Origin: an uncultured Collinsella sp. | Lineage (GTDB): Bacteria > Actinomycetota > Coriobacteriia > Coriobacteriales > Coriobacteriaceae | Direction: 5' to 3' | Assembly (NCBI GenBank): GCA_900768795.1 | Contig: CAAGEH010000015.1 | Span: 1 to 44,282 of the forward strand | DNA: 44,282 nucleotides | In this document: in pieces, positions 34,819 to 43,195 of the stretch | Layout of the letters: every line of letters begins with the position of its first letter | How positions within the stretch are numbered: position 1 is the stretch's first letter | The notes under the pieces: generated by a model | Databases searched by the model: none | What the model saw: the letters and a program-made list of their open reading frames with translations, nothing else | What the model was told of the DNA's origin: nothing | Position numbers and translations under genes: made by a program

Positions 34819-35658
34819 TCAGCCCTTGACTGCACCGGCGACAACGCCGTCGATGATGTACTTCTGGCAGAGGACATACATGATAACGATCGGGATAACG
34901 ACCATCATGATGCACGCCATCATCGGGCCGAGCTCGACGTGGCCGAAGCCGCCACGGAAGTACTGGATCAAGATAGGAATGGTCTTGTACTTGGTGGAAT
35001 CGAGCGTCAGATACGGAAGCAGGTAGTCGTTCCAGACCCACATAGTCTCGAGGATGCCAACGGACATGTACGTCGGCTTCATAATCGGAAGAACGACCTT
35101 AAAGAACGTCTGCACGGGGTTGCAGCCATCGATCATTGCAGCTTCCTCGATCTCGAGCGGAATGCTCTTGACGAAGCCGGCGAACATGAAGACCGCGAGT
35201 CCTGCGCCGAAGCCCAGATAGATAAAGCAGATGTTGAACGGCGTGTTGAGACCAATACGGTCTGCAAGGTTGGACAGCGTGAACATCAGCATCTGGAACG
35301 GAACGACCATGGAGAAGACGAACAGGTAGTAGAAAATCTTCGAGACGCGGTTGTTGACGCGGACGACGTACCAGGCGCACATGGAGCAGCACACCAGGAT
35401 GAGCACGACGGACGTGACGGTGATGATGAGCGAATACATGAACGCCGCTGCAAAGCCCTGCTCGTTAAGAGCGGTGAGGTAGTTGAGAATACCGTTGAAC
35501 GACTCGGGTGTGACCAGGTCGAATGCAGTAGTCGTGCTGATTGCCGTAGCCTTCTTGAACGAGTTGACGGCGATCATGAAGACCGGGTAGATCCATGCAA
35601 GACTCAGGATCGTAAAGATGACCGAGAGAATGCGGTTGATGATTTTATCCTTCTTCAT
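34819..35658 (-). CDS. Sugar ABC transporter permease, MalG type
   Basis: A 279-residue inner-membrane permease with six predicted helices. The EAA loop EIEEAAMIDGCNPVQTFFKVVLPIMKP docks with the ATPase. It begins MKKDKIINRILS; its start overlaps the MalF stop as TAATG, so the two are translationally coupled. CUT1 family, maltodextrin or other oligosaccharide. Confidence 0.92.
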   Translation of the reverse strand: MKKDKIINRILSVIFTILSLAWIYPVFMIAVNSFKKATAISTTTAFDLVTPESFNGILNYLTALNEQGFAAAFMYSLIITVTSVVLILVCCSMCAWYVVRVNNRVSKIFYYLFVFSMVVPFQMLMFTLSNLADRIGLNTPFNICFIYLGFGAGLAVFMFAGFVKSIPLEIEEAAMIDGCNPVQTFFKVVLPIMKPTYMSVGILETMWVWNDYLLPYLTLDSTKYKTIPILIQYFRGGFGHVELGPMMACIMMVVIPIVIMYVLCQKYIIDGVVAGAVKG

Positions 35659-36512
35659 TACTGCTGCACCTCCTTAGACTTGGTGGCCTTGAGCTGAATC
35701 ATCGAGATGGCGATAACCAGGATGCAGAAGATAACTGCCTTTGCCTGACCGATACCCTGCCATTGGATACCGACACGTGAATAGAACGTGTTGTAGATGT
35801 TCAGTGCGAGCATCTCGGTAGAGTGGTTAGGTGCGCCACCGGTAAGTGCCAGGTTCTGGTCGAACAACTTGAAGCCGTTGGTGATCGTGAGGAACAGGCA
35901 GATGGTGATCGTCGGCATGAGGTTCGGGATCTTGACCTTCCAGAACGTCTGCCACGCGGTCGCGCCGTCAACCTTAGCGGCCTCGATGTAGTCGCTCGGA
36001 ATGGACTGCAAACCGGCGATGTAGATGATCATCATGTAGCCGACCTGCTGCCACAGCGTCAGAACGATAAGTCCCCAGAAACCAGCTGTGGAATTCAAAG
36101 CGATGAGCTGGGCTCCCACATTGGAAAGCAGGCAGTTGATCAAAATCTGCCAGATGTAACCGAGGACGATGCCGCCGATCAGGTTAGGCATAAAGAAGAT
36201 CGTGCGGAAGAAATTGGTGCCGAACAGGCCCTTGCGCGTGAGCGCCTGTGCGATGGCGAGGGCGATCACGTTAATCAGGGCTGTCGACAGGAAGGCAAAC
36301 ACAACCGTAAAGAAGAACGACTGCGAGAACAGCGGGTCGGTCAGTGCCGAAATGTAGTTCTGGATGCCGACAAAATGTGCCCTGTCGATCGTGATGAACT
36401 GGCAGAACGAGAGGTAGAAGCCTTGGATGAACGGGATAACGAACCCGATCAAAAAGGCGAGCGCAGTCGGCAGCAAGAACAGCGGCCACCAGCGCTTTAA
36501 CTCCTTAGTCAT
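35658..36512 (-). CDS. Sugar ABC transporter permease, MalF type
   Basis: A 284-residue permease with six predicted helices and the EAA loop YIEAAKVDGATAWQTFWKVKIPNLMP. Start chosen at MTKELKRWWPL, after GGAGGG; a longer frame adds 20 residues. It follows the binding-protein gene, from which it is separated by a perfect 14-bp hairpin (36534-36566). Confidence 0.92.
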   Translation of the reverse strand: MTKELKRWWPLFLLPTALAFLIGFVIPFIQGFYLSFCQFITIDRAHFVGIQNYISALTDPLFSQSFFFTVVFAFLSTALINVIALAIAQALTRKGLFGTNFFRTIFFMPNLIGGIVLGYIWQILINCLLSNVGAQLIALNSTAGFWGLIVLTLWQQVGYMMIIYIAGLQSIPSDYIEAAKVDGATAWQTFWKVKIPNLMPTITICLFLTITNGFKLFDQNLALTGGAPNHSTEMLALNIYNTFYSRVGIQWQGIGQAKAVIFCILVIAISMIQLKATKSKEVQQ

Positions 36513-36524
36513 ACTTGACCCTCC

Positions 36525-36566
36525 TAAACAAATGGGGAGTGGGCGAAGTCTATTCGCCCACTCCCC
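36525..36566 (-). terminator. Intra-operon hairpin between binding protein and malF
   Basis: Bases 36534-36547 pair perfectly with 36553-36566 around a 5-nt loop. On the minus strand ATTTGTTT follows. A hairpin here would give more binding protein than permease, as in classical maltose operons. Confidence 0.75.
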
Positions 36567-36597
36567 TGCCAACCGCTTAGGCGCGGGACTTTACCGA

Positions 36598-37905
36598 TTA
36601 CTTGGAAGCAGCCTTCTCGGTCTTCCAGCCGTCAACGAATGCCTTCTTGACGTCGTCCCACTTGCTGTTGTCAGCAGCATAGGCAACGAGGGCGCTCTTG
36701 AGGTTCTTCTTCCACTCCTCAGAGGGGATGTAGACGAAGTCCCAAGCGACGGTCTTCTTGCCGTCCTTGGCCATCTGGATGGCCTGCTGGGAGAAGATGT
36801 TGTCGGTCTCCTTTGCCTTCTTGAACGGTGCGGTCAGGCCCATGTCGTCAGCGATGATGCCGGTAGCCTTGGAGTTGGTGACCGCCCAGTACATGAATTC
36901 CTCGGTGGCCTTCTGATCCTCTTCGGAAGCCTGGGAGTTGACGCACCAGTAGTTCTCGCCGCCGGAGCAGAGGCCCTGGTTCTCCTCGCCGTCAACACCG
37001 ATATAGACCGGGAGCATGCCGAGCTGGTCGTCCTTCATGCCTGCCTTGATGAGGTCTGCGTAAGCCCAGGAGCCGTTCTGATAGAAGACGGCCTGGCCGT
37101 TAGCGAACTCGTTGGTGGCGTCGTCGCCGGTCTTGCCAGCGAGTTGCGAAGGATCGCAGGTGGAGTCGGTGATGTAAAGGTCGAAAATCTGCTTGTACTG
37201 CGGCAGATAGGTGCCCTTGATCTCGTCTGCTTCCTGATCCTTGTACTTCTCGAACTCGTAGAACAGCGGGAGGTTAGCGAGGTGGGTGGTGTAGCGCCAG
37301 CTGGAGGAGTCATCCATGCCAGCGGAGGTGAAGGCACCCTTGACTCCGAGCTCATCCTTGCGGGCCTGGATATCGTCGGCGCACTTCTTCAGCTTATCGA
37401 AGGAGTTGATGTCCTCAGCCTTGTAGCCGGCCTTCTCGAGGAGCTCCTTGTTGTAGATGATGCCGTAGCTCTCCTGGACGTAGTCGATAGCGAGGACCTT
37501 GCCGCCGTCCTTGAGCTCGAGGGTCTTGTCGAGGAGCTGACCGGTGACCTTGGCGTCGGAGAGATCAGCGCAGTAATCCTTCCAGTTCTTGAGGCCGGTA
37601 GGACCGTTGACCTGGAACATGGTAGGAGCGGAGCTCTTGGACATCTCGGACTTCAGCTTCTCCTCGTAGGAGTTGGAAGCTGCGGTGACGACCTTGACAT
37701 CGACACCCTTGGCCTTGGTGTAGGCCTTGGCGATCTCCTTCCACTGCTTGTCAGCCTCAGGCTTGAAGTTGAGGAAGTAGACAGTGCCCTTGCCGCCATC
37801 GCTGGAGCCAGAGCCAGAGGTGCCGCAGCCCGTAAGGCCAAGGCCGAGAACTGCCGCCGCGGATCCTGCGAATCCGAGGAACTGCCTTCTGCTCATGTTC
37901 TTCAT
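36598..37905 (-). CDS. Sugar-binding lipoprotein of a CUT1 ABC transporter
   Basis: A 435-residue extracellular solute-binding protein (family 1, MsmE/MalE-like). The N-terminus has a twin-arginine-like SRRQFLGFAG and a lipobox LTGC with lipidated Cys27, then a Ser/Gly linker. TVYFLNFKPE opens the mature fold. Start chosen at MKNMSRRQF, after AAGGGTGG; the frame extends upstream without a ribosome binding site. Downstream are MalF, MalG and MsmK. Ligand is probably an alpha-glucan or similar oligosaccharide, judging by malQ-glgP nearby. Whether export uses Tat or Sec is open. Confidence 0.9.
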   Translation of the reverse strand: MKNMSRRQFLGFAGSAAAVLGLGLTGCGTSGSGSSDGGKGTVYFLNFKPEADKQWKEIAKAYTKAKGVDVKVVTAASNSYEEKLKSEMSKSSAPTMFQVNGPTGLKNWKDYCADLSDAKVTGQLLDKTLELKDGGKVLAIDYVQESYGIIYNKELLEKAGYKAEDINSFDKLKKCADDIQARKDELGVKGAFTSAGMDDSSSWRYTTHLANLPLFYEFEKYKDQEADEIKGTYLPQYKQIFDLYITDSTCDPSQLAGKTGDDATNEFANGQAVFYQNGSWAYADLIKAGMKDDQLGMLPVYIGVDGEENQGLCSGGENYWCVNSQASEEDQKATEEFMYWAVTNSKATGIIADDMGLTAPFKKAKETDNIFSQQAIQMAKDGKKTVAWDFVYIPSEEWKKNLKSALVAYAADNSKWDDVKKAFVDGWKTEKAASK

Positions 37906-38002
37906 TGATATCCACCCTTTCGGTAACCGGTACGACGGAGTCCGGTCCGCCGCCTTTGGTATGTTTTCGAGAGGAGTCGTTTCCTCCCCTCCGTCACTTA
38001 GC

Positions 38003-38071
38003 AGAATAGACGTTATTTCGATTTGTTTGAACAAGTTCACGCCGAGCGGTATGGATTCTTCGTTAAACGGT
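38003..38071 (-). promoter_or_regulatory. ABC-operon promoter with operator and ACCGTT-type repeats
   Basis: On the minus strand a -10-like TATTCT (38003-38008) lies below a -35 region covered by TGAAC-AA-GTTCA (38028-38039). AGCGGT (38045-38050) and AACGGT (38066-38071) lie upstream, 21 bp apart. The remaining interval up to 38224 holds the GntR terminator. Confidence 0.45.
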
Positions 38072-38111
38072 AAAACCGCAGGTAGCAGAATATAGGTAAA
38101 AACGTGGGCGA

Positions 38112-38145
38112 AAACGAAGGATGCCGACTCGTATGAGCCGGCATT
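38112..38145 (-). terminator. Terminator after the second GntR gene
   Basis: ATGCCG and CTC pair with GAG and CGGCAT (38121-38144) around GTAT. On the minus strand CCTTCGTTTTCG follows. Confidence 0.6.
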
Positions 38146-38224
38146 TAACGTGTTTGAACAGGCGTTTTGTTGTTTCTCGCACGCTCGCGCCACGCGGATT
38201 GTCCGCGTGAGCCCCGTGCAAAAC

Positions 38225-38944
38225 CTATCGGCGAGCGGTCACCCAGTAATGGAAGATCTCGGGGTGGATGTGCGCGCTCGTGCATTCGAACAGCACGCCG
38301 TCGGAGGTATAGGACTGATTGTCCATGACGGCAACGCAGTTGTACTCTCCCAAATCGAGGTACTTTTTGTCGTCCTCGTTCGCAAGGTTGACCGAAATCG
38401 TACGACGGCAAGTGGGGATGCGCATGCCGAGTTCGCCCTCAAGATAGCTATAAATAGACTTCGAGGCGATTTCGGGCGTAAGGCCGCGCACCGCGGACTC
38501 CAGAAAATAGTCGAAGTCGACCTGACGCGCCTTACCGTTGAGGCTACGAACGCGGACCAGCCGAATAAGCGCATCACCCGGGTCAAAGCCCAAGCGGTGT
38601 GACATCTCCTCGGTGCACTCCACGTTTTCGAACTCGATAACTTCGGTCGATGCCGTCTGACTGTTGCGCTTGGCATACTCGTTGAACGACTCGACGCCCT
38701 CGAGCGAACCGATCACATCGTGCGTGTTCTCGTTCCAAATAACGCGCACGCCCTTGCCATGAATAGGCTGGACGAACGCCTCGTCGGTGAGCATGGCGAT
38801 AGCGCGACGCAGCGTGTTGCGCGAGCAGCCGAACTCCTCGGTGAACTCGTTTTCAGACGGCAACAGCTCGTGCGTCTTATATGTGCCGTTCATCACGCGA
38901 GTTCTCAGCTCCTGATAAATGGCGTCATAGCGTGCTTTAGGCAT
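38225..38944 (-). CDS. GntR-family (HutC/UTRA) regulator
   Basis: A 239-residue regulator. Residues 6-70 are the GntR helix-turn-helix (LLPSENEFTEEFGCSRNTLRRAIAML, HGKGVRV); residues 90-235 are a UTRA domain. It resembles trehalose/alpha-glucoside repressors of the TreR type. It lies between the ABC transporter (same strand, downstream) and the divergent alpha-glucoside PTS, so either or both may be its targets. TGTTG-TAT-CAACA at 39005-39017, in the divergent promoter region, is a candidate operator. Confidence 0.88.
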   Translation of the reverse strand: MPKARYDAIYQELRTRVMNGTYKTHELLPSENEFTEEFGCSRNTLRRAIAMLTDEAFVQPIHGKGVRVIWNENTHDVIGSLEGVESFNEYAKRNSQTASTEVIEFENVECTEEMSHRLGFDPGDALIRLVRVRSLNGKARQVDFDYFLESAVRGLTPEIASKSIYSYLEGELGMRIPTCRRTISVNLANEDDKKYLDLGEYNCVAVMDNQSYTSDGVLFECTSAHIHPEIFHYWVTARR

Positions 38945-39004
38945 GAAGTCCTCCCCAGTGTCTCATCCCCTCTGCATCTGTATGATAGCTTTCCACGAAA
39001 CGTC

Positions 39005-39017
39005 TGTTGTATCAACA
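39005..39017. promoter_or_regulatory. Palindrome TGTTGTATCAACA in the GntR/PTS divergent region
   Basis: A 5-3-5 perfect inverted repeat about 60 bp from the GntR start and 170 bp upstream of the PTS gene. Possible GntR operator; only one copy is seen. Confidence 0.35.
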
Positions 39018-39186
39018 TCTTCATCCTCGAATCACCATGATTGGTCACACAAATGCGCAGACGTCCCGATCGGCTCCTTAACTACCGCTGCCCGATTTCG
39101 CAACCCCCTTTGCTACAAAACATGTATGCTTAAGAGCATCTGCAAATGCAAATATTGCTAGGGCGCAATCGGGAGGATCTCAAGCT

Positions 39187-40839
39187 ATGATGCAGAAACT
39201 CCAGCGATTCGGCGCCGCGATGCTCACACCCGTTCTGCTGTTCTCGTTTGCCATCACCATTGTGGGCATCGGAACGCTTTGCACGACCCCCGCCGTAGTG
39301 GGACACCTCGCCTCAAAAAGCTCACTTTGGTACCAGGTATGGTATGTCGTTCTCCAGGGCGGATGGACCATATTCAATCAGCTACCGCTCTTGTTCGCCG
39401 CTTCGATTCCCGGCGGCCTTGCACGCAAGCAGCCTGCTCGCTGCTGTATCGAATCGCTCGCTTCGTATCTCACGTTCTGCTACTTTACCAGCGCATTTAT
39501 TGAGGTTTGGGGCGGACCGCTCGGCATCGACTACATCGCCAACTCGAGCCTTGTCTCCAATATGTCCATGGTCGCGGGCATCAAGACGCTCAATACCGGC
39601 GTGTTCGGCGCGATGGTTATCGCCGTCATCGTCACCGGCATCCACGATAGGCTCTACGATGTGCCCGTTCCCGAGATTTTTGGCATGTTCTCGGGTTCCG
39701 CCTGCGTCTACTCCGTTTGCTTCTTCGTGATGCTCATCCTTGCCGGCGCCGCCGTCGTGGTTGTCCCCGTCTTGCAGCAGGCTCTGCTTTGGGTCCATCG
39801 CGCCACCATCGACAATGCCCCCCTGAGCGTCGGAATCTTTGTGTTCCTCGAGCGCATTGCCGAGCCTTTTGGCCTACACCACATCATGTACCTGCCGGTT
39901 TACTACGATGACCTCATCGTTCGCGGAGGTATCTATTCCGAGTGGGCAAAGATGCTCCCCGAGCTCGCCACAAACGCGCAATCGCTCAAGGACCTGGCAC
40001 CCTGGGCGGGATTCGCCGCAACCGGATGGTCGAAAGTCTTTGGCATTCCCGGAATCGCCGCGGCTTTTTATGCCACGGCAAAGCCCGAAAAGCGCAAGCC
40101 GTTGCTCAAGCTGCTCATCCCGGTCACCGCGACAGCCGTGCTCTGCGGGGTGACCGAGCCGTTTGAGTTCATGTTCCTGTTCTTGGCGCCGGGCCTATTT
40201 GTGCTGCACGCGCTGCTCGCCGCGCTGATGTCCGCAGTCATGTATCTCATCGGAATCGTCGGCGTTTTCTCCGGCGGTGCGTTCGAGATGATCCTGTTCA
40301 ACGTCATTCCGCTCTCGCACGCCCACGGTCTCGCCTACATCGCCGCACTTGTCTTTGGCCTTTGCTTTACGGGTATCTACTTTGTGCTCTTCAGGGCTGT
40401 GATTCTCAAATTCGATATCAAGACGCCCGGACGCGGAGACAAGGAGCTCGGCGCGTATCAGTCGGGCAGCTTCCTTAAGAGCCCGCTTGCGTTCTTCGGT
40501 TCGTTTCGCAATAAGCGAGACGCGAAGAATATGTCTGATGATTCTGCTAAAAAAGGCCAAACCAAAGCCGCAGCAGAAGAGGAACTCGCCAAAGAAGACC
40601 GTGCATTTGCCGAACGCATCATCGAGCTGCTCGGCGGCAAAGACAATATCGACACGCTCACCAACTGCTCAACGCGCCTGCGCGTGGAAGTCAACGACCC
40701 TGCGAAGGTCGCCGATGCCGATGCGTTTGTTTCTGCGGGCACTAAAGGAATGATCTCGCAGGAGCGCGCCGTTCAGGTTATAGTAGGTTTGTCTGTCGTT
40801 CGCATTAGACAGCATGTCGACAGCATTTTGGGTGCCTAG
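39187..40839 (+). CDS. PTS alpha-glucoside-type transporter, EIICB
   Basis: A 550-residue glucose-superfamily PTS permease. The EIIC domain (about 1-420) begins QRFGAAMLTPVLLF and contains ERIAEPFGLHHIMY and TEPFEFMFLFLAPG, matching the GlvC/AglA/MalB alpha-glucoside group. After a charged Ala/Glu/Lys linker the EIIB domain (about 470-550) carries the phosphorylated Cys494 in LTNCSTRLRV. No EIIA domain is fused, so a glucose-type EIIA encoded elsewhere is needed. GGGAGG precedes the ATG (a second in-frame ATG follows at once). No phospho-alpha-glucosidase gene lies in the window. Confidence 0.88.
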   Translation: MMQKLQRFGAAMLTPVLLFSFAITIVGIGTLCTTPAVVGHLASKSSLWYQVWYVVLQGGWTIFNQLPLLFAASIPGGLARKQPARCCIESLASYLTFCYFTSAFIEVWGGPLGIDYIANSSLVSNMSMVAGIKTLNTGVFGAMVIAVIVTGIHDRLYDVPVPEIFGMFSGSACVYSVCFFVMLILAGAAVVVVPVLQQALLWVHRATIDNAPLSVGIFVFLERIAEPFGLHHIMYLPVYYDDLIVRGGIYSEWAKMLPELATNAQSLKDLAPWAGFAATGWSKVFGIPGIAAAFYATAKPEKRKPLLKLLIPVTATAVLCGVTEPFEFMFLFLAPGLFVLHALLAALMSAVMYLIGIVGVFSGGAFEMILFNVIPLSHAHGLAYIAALVFGLCFTGIYFVLFRAVILKFDIKTPGRGDKELGAYQSGSFLKSPLAFFGSFRNKRDAKNMSDDSAKKGQTKAAAEEELAKEDRAFAERIIELLGGKDNIDTLTNCSTRLRVEVNDPAKVADADAFVSAGTKGMISQERAVQVIVGLSVVRIRQHVDSILGA

Positions 40840-40910
40840 TAGTCCGGGTTAGCATCCGCTTCTCTTTTGTATTGCAGTATCAGCGCTGATTAACCCGAAG
40901 GGAAAGACCG

Positions 40911-41720
40911 ATGAGCAAGGCTGCGGTCTTCTTTGACATAGATGGCACGTTGGGATGGAACGACCCCAGCAAAGAAAATGAACTGCCCATCGACCAACGC
41001 GGGCTATCTCCCGTGCCGAGCCCGCGTGTTGCGTCGGCGATTCAAAAGCTCGTCAACAACGGCAACCATGCGTTTCTGTGCACGGGGCGCCCCGTCGACG
41101 GCATCCATCCCGATTTGGCGCGTCTGCCGTTTGAGGGCGGCATTTACCTCGCGGGCGGATATGTCGAAGCGCACGGTAAAGTATTGCTCGATGCCCCCTT
41201 TGAACGCGAACTGCTCCTAAAAATCGGCAAACATATCGAGAAGTCGCCCACCGGTGCCAAAATCGAAGGAAAGCACGATCTCGTGCAATTCTGCGGGGGC
41301 TTGGCTGGAAATTTGGTCGAAACGCCTCATTCCATGGATGAGGCGATCGAGATGATCGACAGCCATACCGTTTACAAAATCATCCTGCCGACTCCTGTCG
41401 CCGACGGCATCGCACAAGACCCCGAGCTGTCCCAACTCGTGACCATCAGCGCACTCGAGCTCAACAATTCCGAGGTCAGCCCACGCGCAAACACCAAACG
41501 CAATGGCGTACGCTCCGTTCTGGCACTGATGGGAGATGCCGTCGATAAGTCCTATGGCATCGGTGATGCCGAAAACGATGTATCGCTTTTGGACGAAGTC
41601 GATGTGGCGATTGCCATGGGCAACGCCGTCGATGCCGCCAAGCAACATGCCGACTTTGTCACCGCGTCCGTCGATGAAGACGGCGTCGTAGTCGCGCTCA
41701 ATCATTACGGCCTGATTTAG
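40911..41720 (+). CDS. HAD-superfamily phosphatase (Cof/YidA type)
   Basis: A 269-residue Cof-type hydrolase. Motif I is FFDIDGT (Asp9 nucleophile, Asp11), motif II CTGR, and motif IV GIGDAENDVSLL; a C2B cap lies between. Such enzymes dephosphorylate sugar phosphates or flavin/nucleotide phosphates. It lies 71 bp downstream of the PTS gene on the same strand and may be co-transcribed, which hints at a sugar-phosphate substrate. AAGGGAAAG precedes the ATG. Confidence 0.88.
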   Translation: MSKAAVFFDIDGTLGWNDPSKENELPIDQRGLSPVPSPRVASAIQKLVNNGNHAFLCTGRPVDGIHPDLARLPFEGGIYLAGGYVEAHGKVLLDAPFERELLLKIGKHIEKSPTGAKIEGKHDLVQFCGGLAGNLVETPHSMDEAIEMIDSHTVYKIILPTPVADGIAQDPELSQLVTISALELNNSEVSPRANTKRNGVRSVLALMGDAVDKSYGIGDAENDVSLLDEVDVAIAMGNAVDAAKQHADFVTASVDEDGVVVALNHYGLI

Positions 41721-41986
41721 CGGAGAGCGCGCCAGCCGGCGGCGGGGATGGTTACCCGCGCTCTGCCCCTTCGCATGCCGCTTACGGCATACCCAAATGG
41801 CGCACGTCCGCGCGTTGCATATCCGTGCGTTGCCCTCACGTGCCACGTGCTCACGCGTATCCATGCGCCGCATGCGCCCGCCCTCCAGACCATTCGGAGA
41901 CGCGCACAGCACACTTAGACTGTTGCCTTGTGGCAATATAGACGCATCACGTTTTCAATTGCCCAGCCGTAAGGAATGCGATCACG

Positions 41987-42997
41987 TTGGCTAGCTTCTC
42001 AGATTTTCTCACGCGCCATCTGCCCGAAATCAACGAGTATCTAAGCTCCTGTTTTGAGGGGCGCACCGACGACCCCCAGATTCAAAAATATCTGTACGGG
42101 CCGCTTGAGCATTTCACCGAAAACGCCGGAAAGCGGCATCGCCCGCTCATTTGCATGCTCGCGGCAAAAGCCGTTGGCGGATCATTTGGGTCTGCAATGA
42201 GCGCCGCTGCCGCCATCGAGCATTTTCAGTCGGGCGCACTCATCCATGACGACATCGCCGACAACGGACAACTTCGCCGCGGCGAGGCATGCATGTACCT
42301 CACCGAAGGAGAGGGCTTGGCTATCAATGCCGGGGATCTTGCGCTCATCATGGTCACCGACACCGTGCTTGCAGACCCTACACTCGACGATACGTGCAAG
42401 CTGCACGTTCTACGCGAGCTCACGGACATGACGATTCGAACGATTGAGGGGCAGGCGCTCGATCTCGGTTGGGTGCGCGACGAGCGCTTCGATTTGACGG
42501 TCGATGACTATCTTTCCATGGCGACGCACAAGACGGCGTATTACAGCGGCGCGGTTCCGCTGGCATGTGGCGCAATTATCGGCGGCGGAAGCGAGGAGCA
42601 AGTCGAGGCGCTTCGCACGTTTGGCCTTCACACGGGTCTCGCCTTTCAGATTCAAGACGACCTGCTCAACTTGATTGGTGAAAAAGAGGCGCAGAACAAA
42701 GACTTCCGCACCGATATCACCGAAGGCAAGCGCACGCTCGTCGTTGTGCACGCGCTCGAAGACGGTCGCTACCACGACGAACTCGAGTCTATTCTTTCAA
42801 GCGGCACCGATGATTCCGCCCAGCTCGATCGCGCCGTTCAGATCATGGAGGAGACCGGCTCTATCGATTTCGCGCGCACCTACGCGCTCGATCTCACCGC
42901 CAAGGCCAAAGCAGCACTTGAAGCAATCGAGCTCGATTCGCATTGCAAAGACCTGTTTATGGATATGGCGGACTTCTTTGTTGACCGCCTCAACTAG
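41987..42997 (+). CDS. Polyprenyl (isoprenoid) diphosphate synthase
   Basis: A 336-residue trans-isoprenyl diphosphate synthase. KRHRP at 49-53 binds diphosphate; the first Asp-rich motif DDIAD is at 88-92 in LIHDDIADNGQLRRG. The second Asp-rich motif reads DDLLN (224-228) in FQIQDDLLN, with Asn in place of the last Asp. It makes farnesyl-, geranylgeranyl- or longer diphosphates from IPP. It starts with TTG at 41987 after AAGGA; no in-frame ATG lies near. Not linked in function to the sugar genes. Confidence 0.88.
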   Translation: MASFSDFLTRHLPEINEYLSSCFEGRTDDPQIQKYLYGPLEHFTENAGKRHRPLICMLAAKAVGGSFGSAMSAAAAIEHFQSGALIHDDIADNGQLRRGEACMYLTEGEGLAINAGDLALIMVTDTVLADPTLDDTCKLHVLRELTDMTIRTIEGQALDLGWVRDERFDLTVDDYLSMATHKTAYYSGAVPLACGAIIGGGSEEQVEALRTFGLHTGLAFQIQDDLLNLIGEKEAQNKDFRTDITEGKRTLVVVHALEDGRYHDELESILSSGTDDSAQLDRAVQIMEETGSIDFARTYALDLTAKAKAALEAIELDSHCKDLFMDMADFFVDRLN

Positions 42998-43195
42998 TTC
43001 AATAGTCACGCGCAAAAGCATCCGCACCACCCTACGCACTGCATTGCAACCGTTCTTCACCACGGCAGGCGCACCTAATGCGATAGGGTTTTGGTTGAAA
43101 CGCCCCCCGCTGGCGTATTAGTTGATAAACTAGACTTTGTTTGAACGTTTTGTCTCTATGCTCGCGCTTATGCTCGGGCACTTGAAAGGAATCGC

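Noticed and set aside
41721..41986. Repeat-like sequence (GCGTTGC, CACGTGC variants) and an ATGCCG/CGGCAT hairpin between the HAD gene and the polyprenyl synthase
   Set aside because: The periodicity is too weak to call an array, and the hairpin lacks a T-run, so no feature is claimed.
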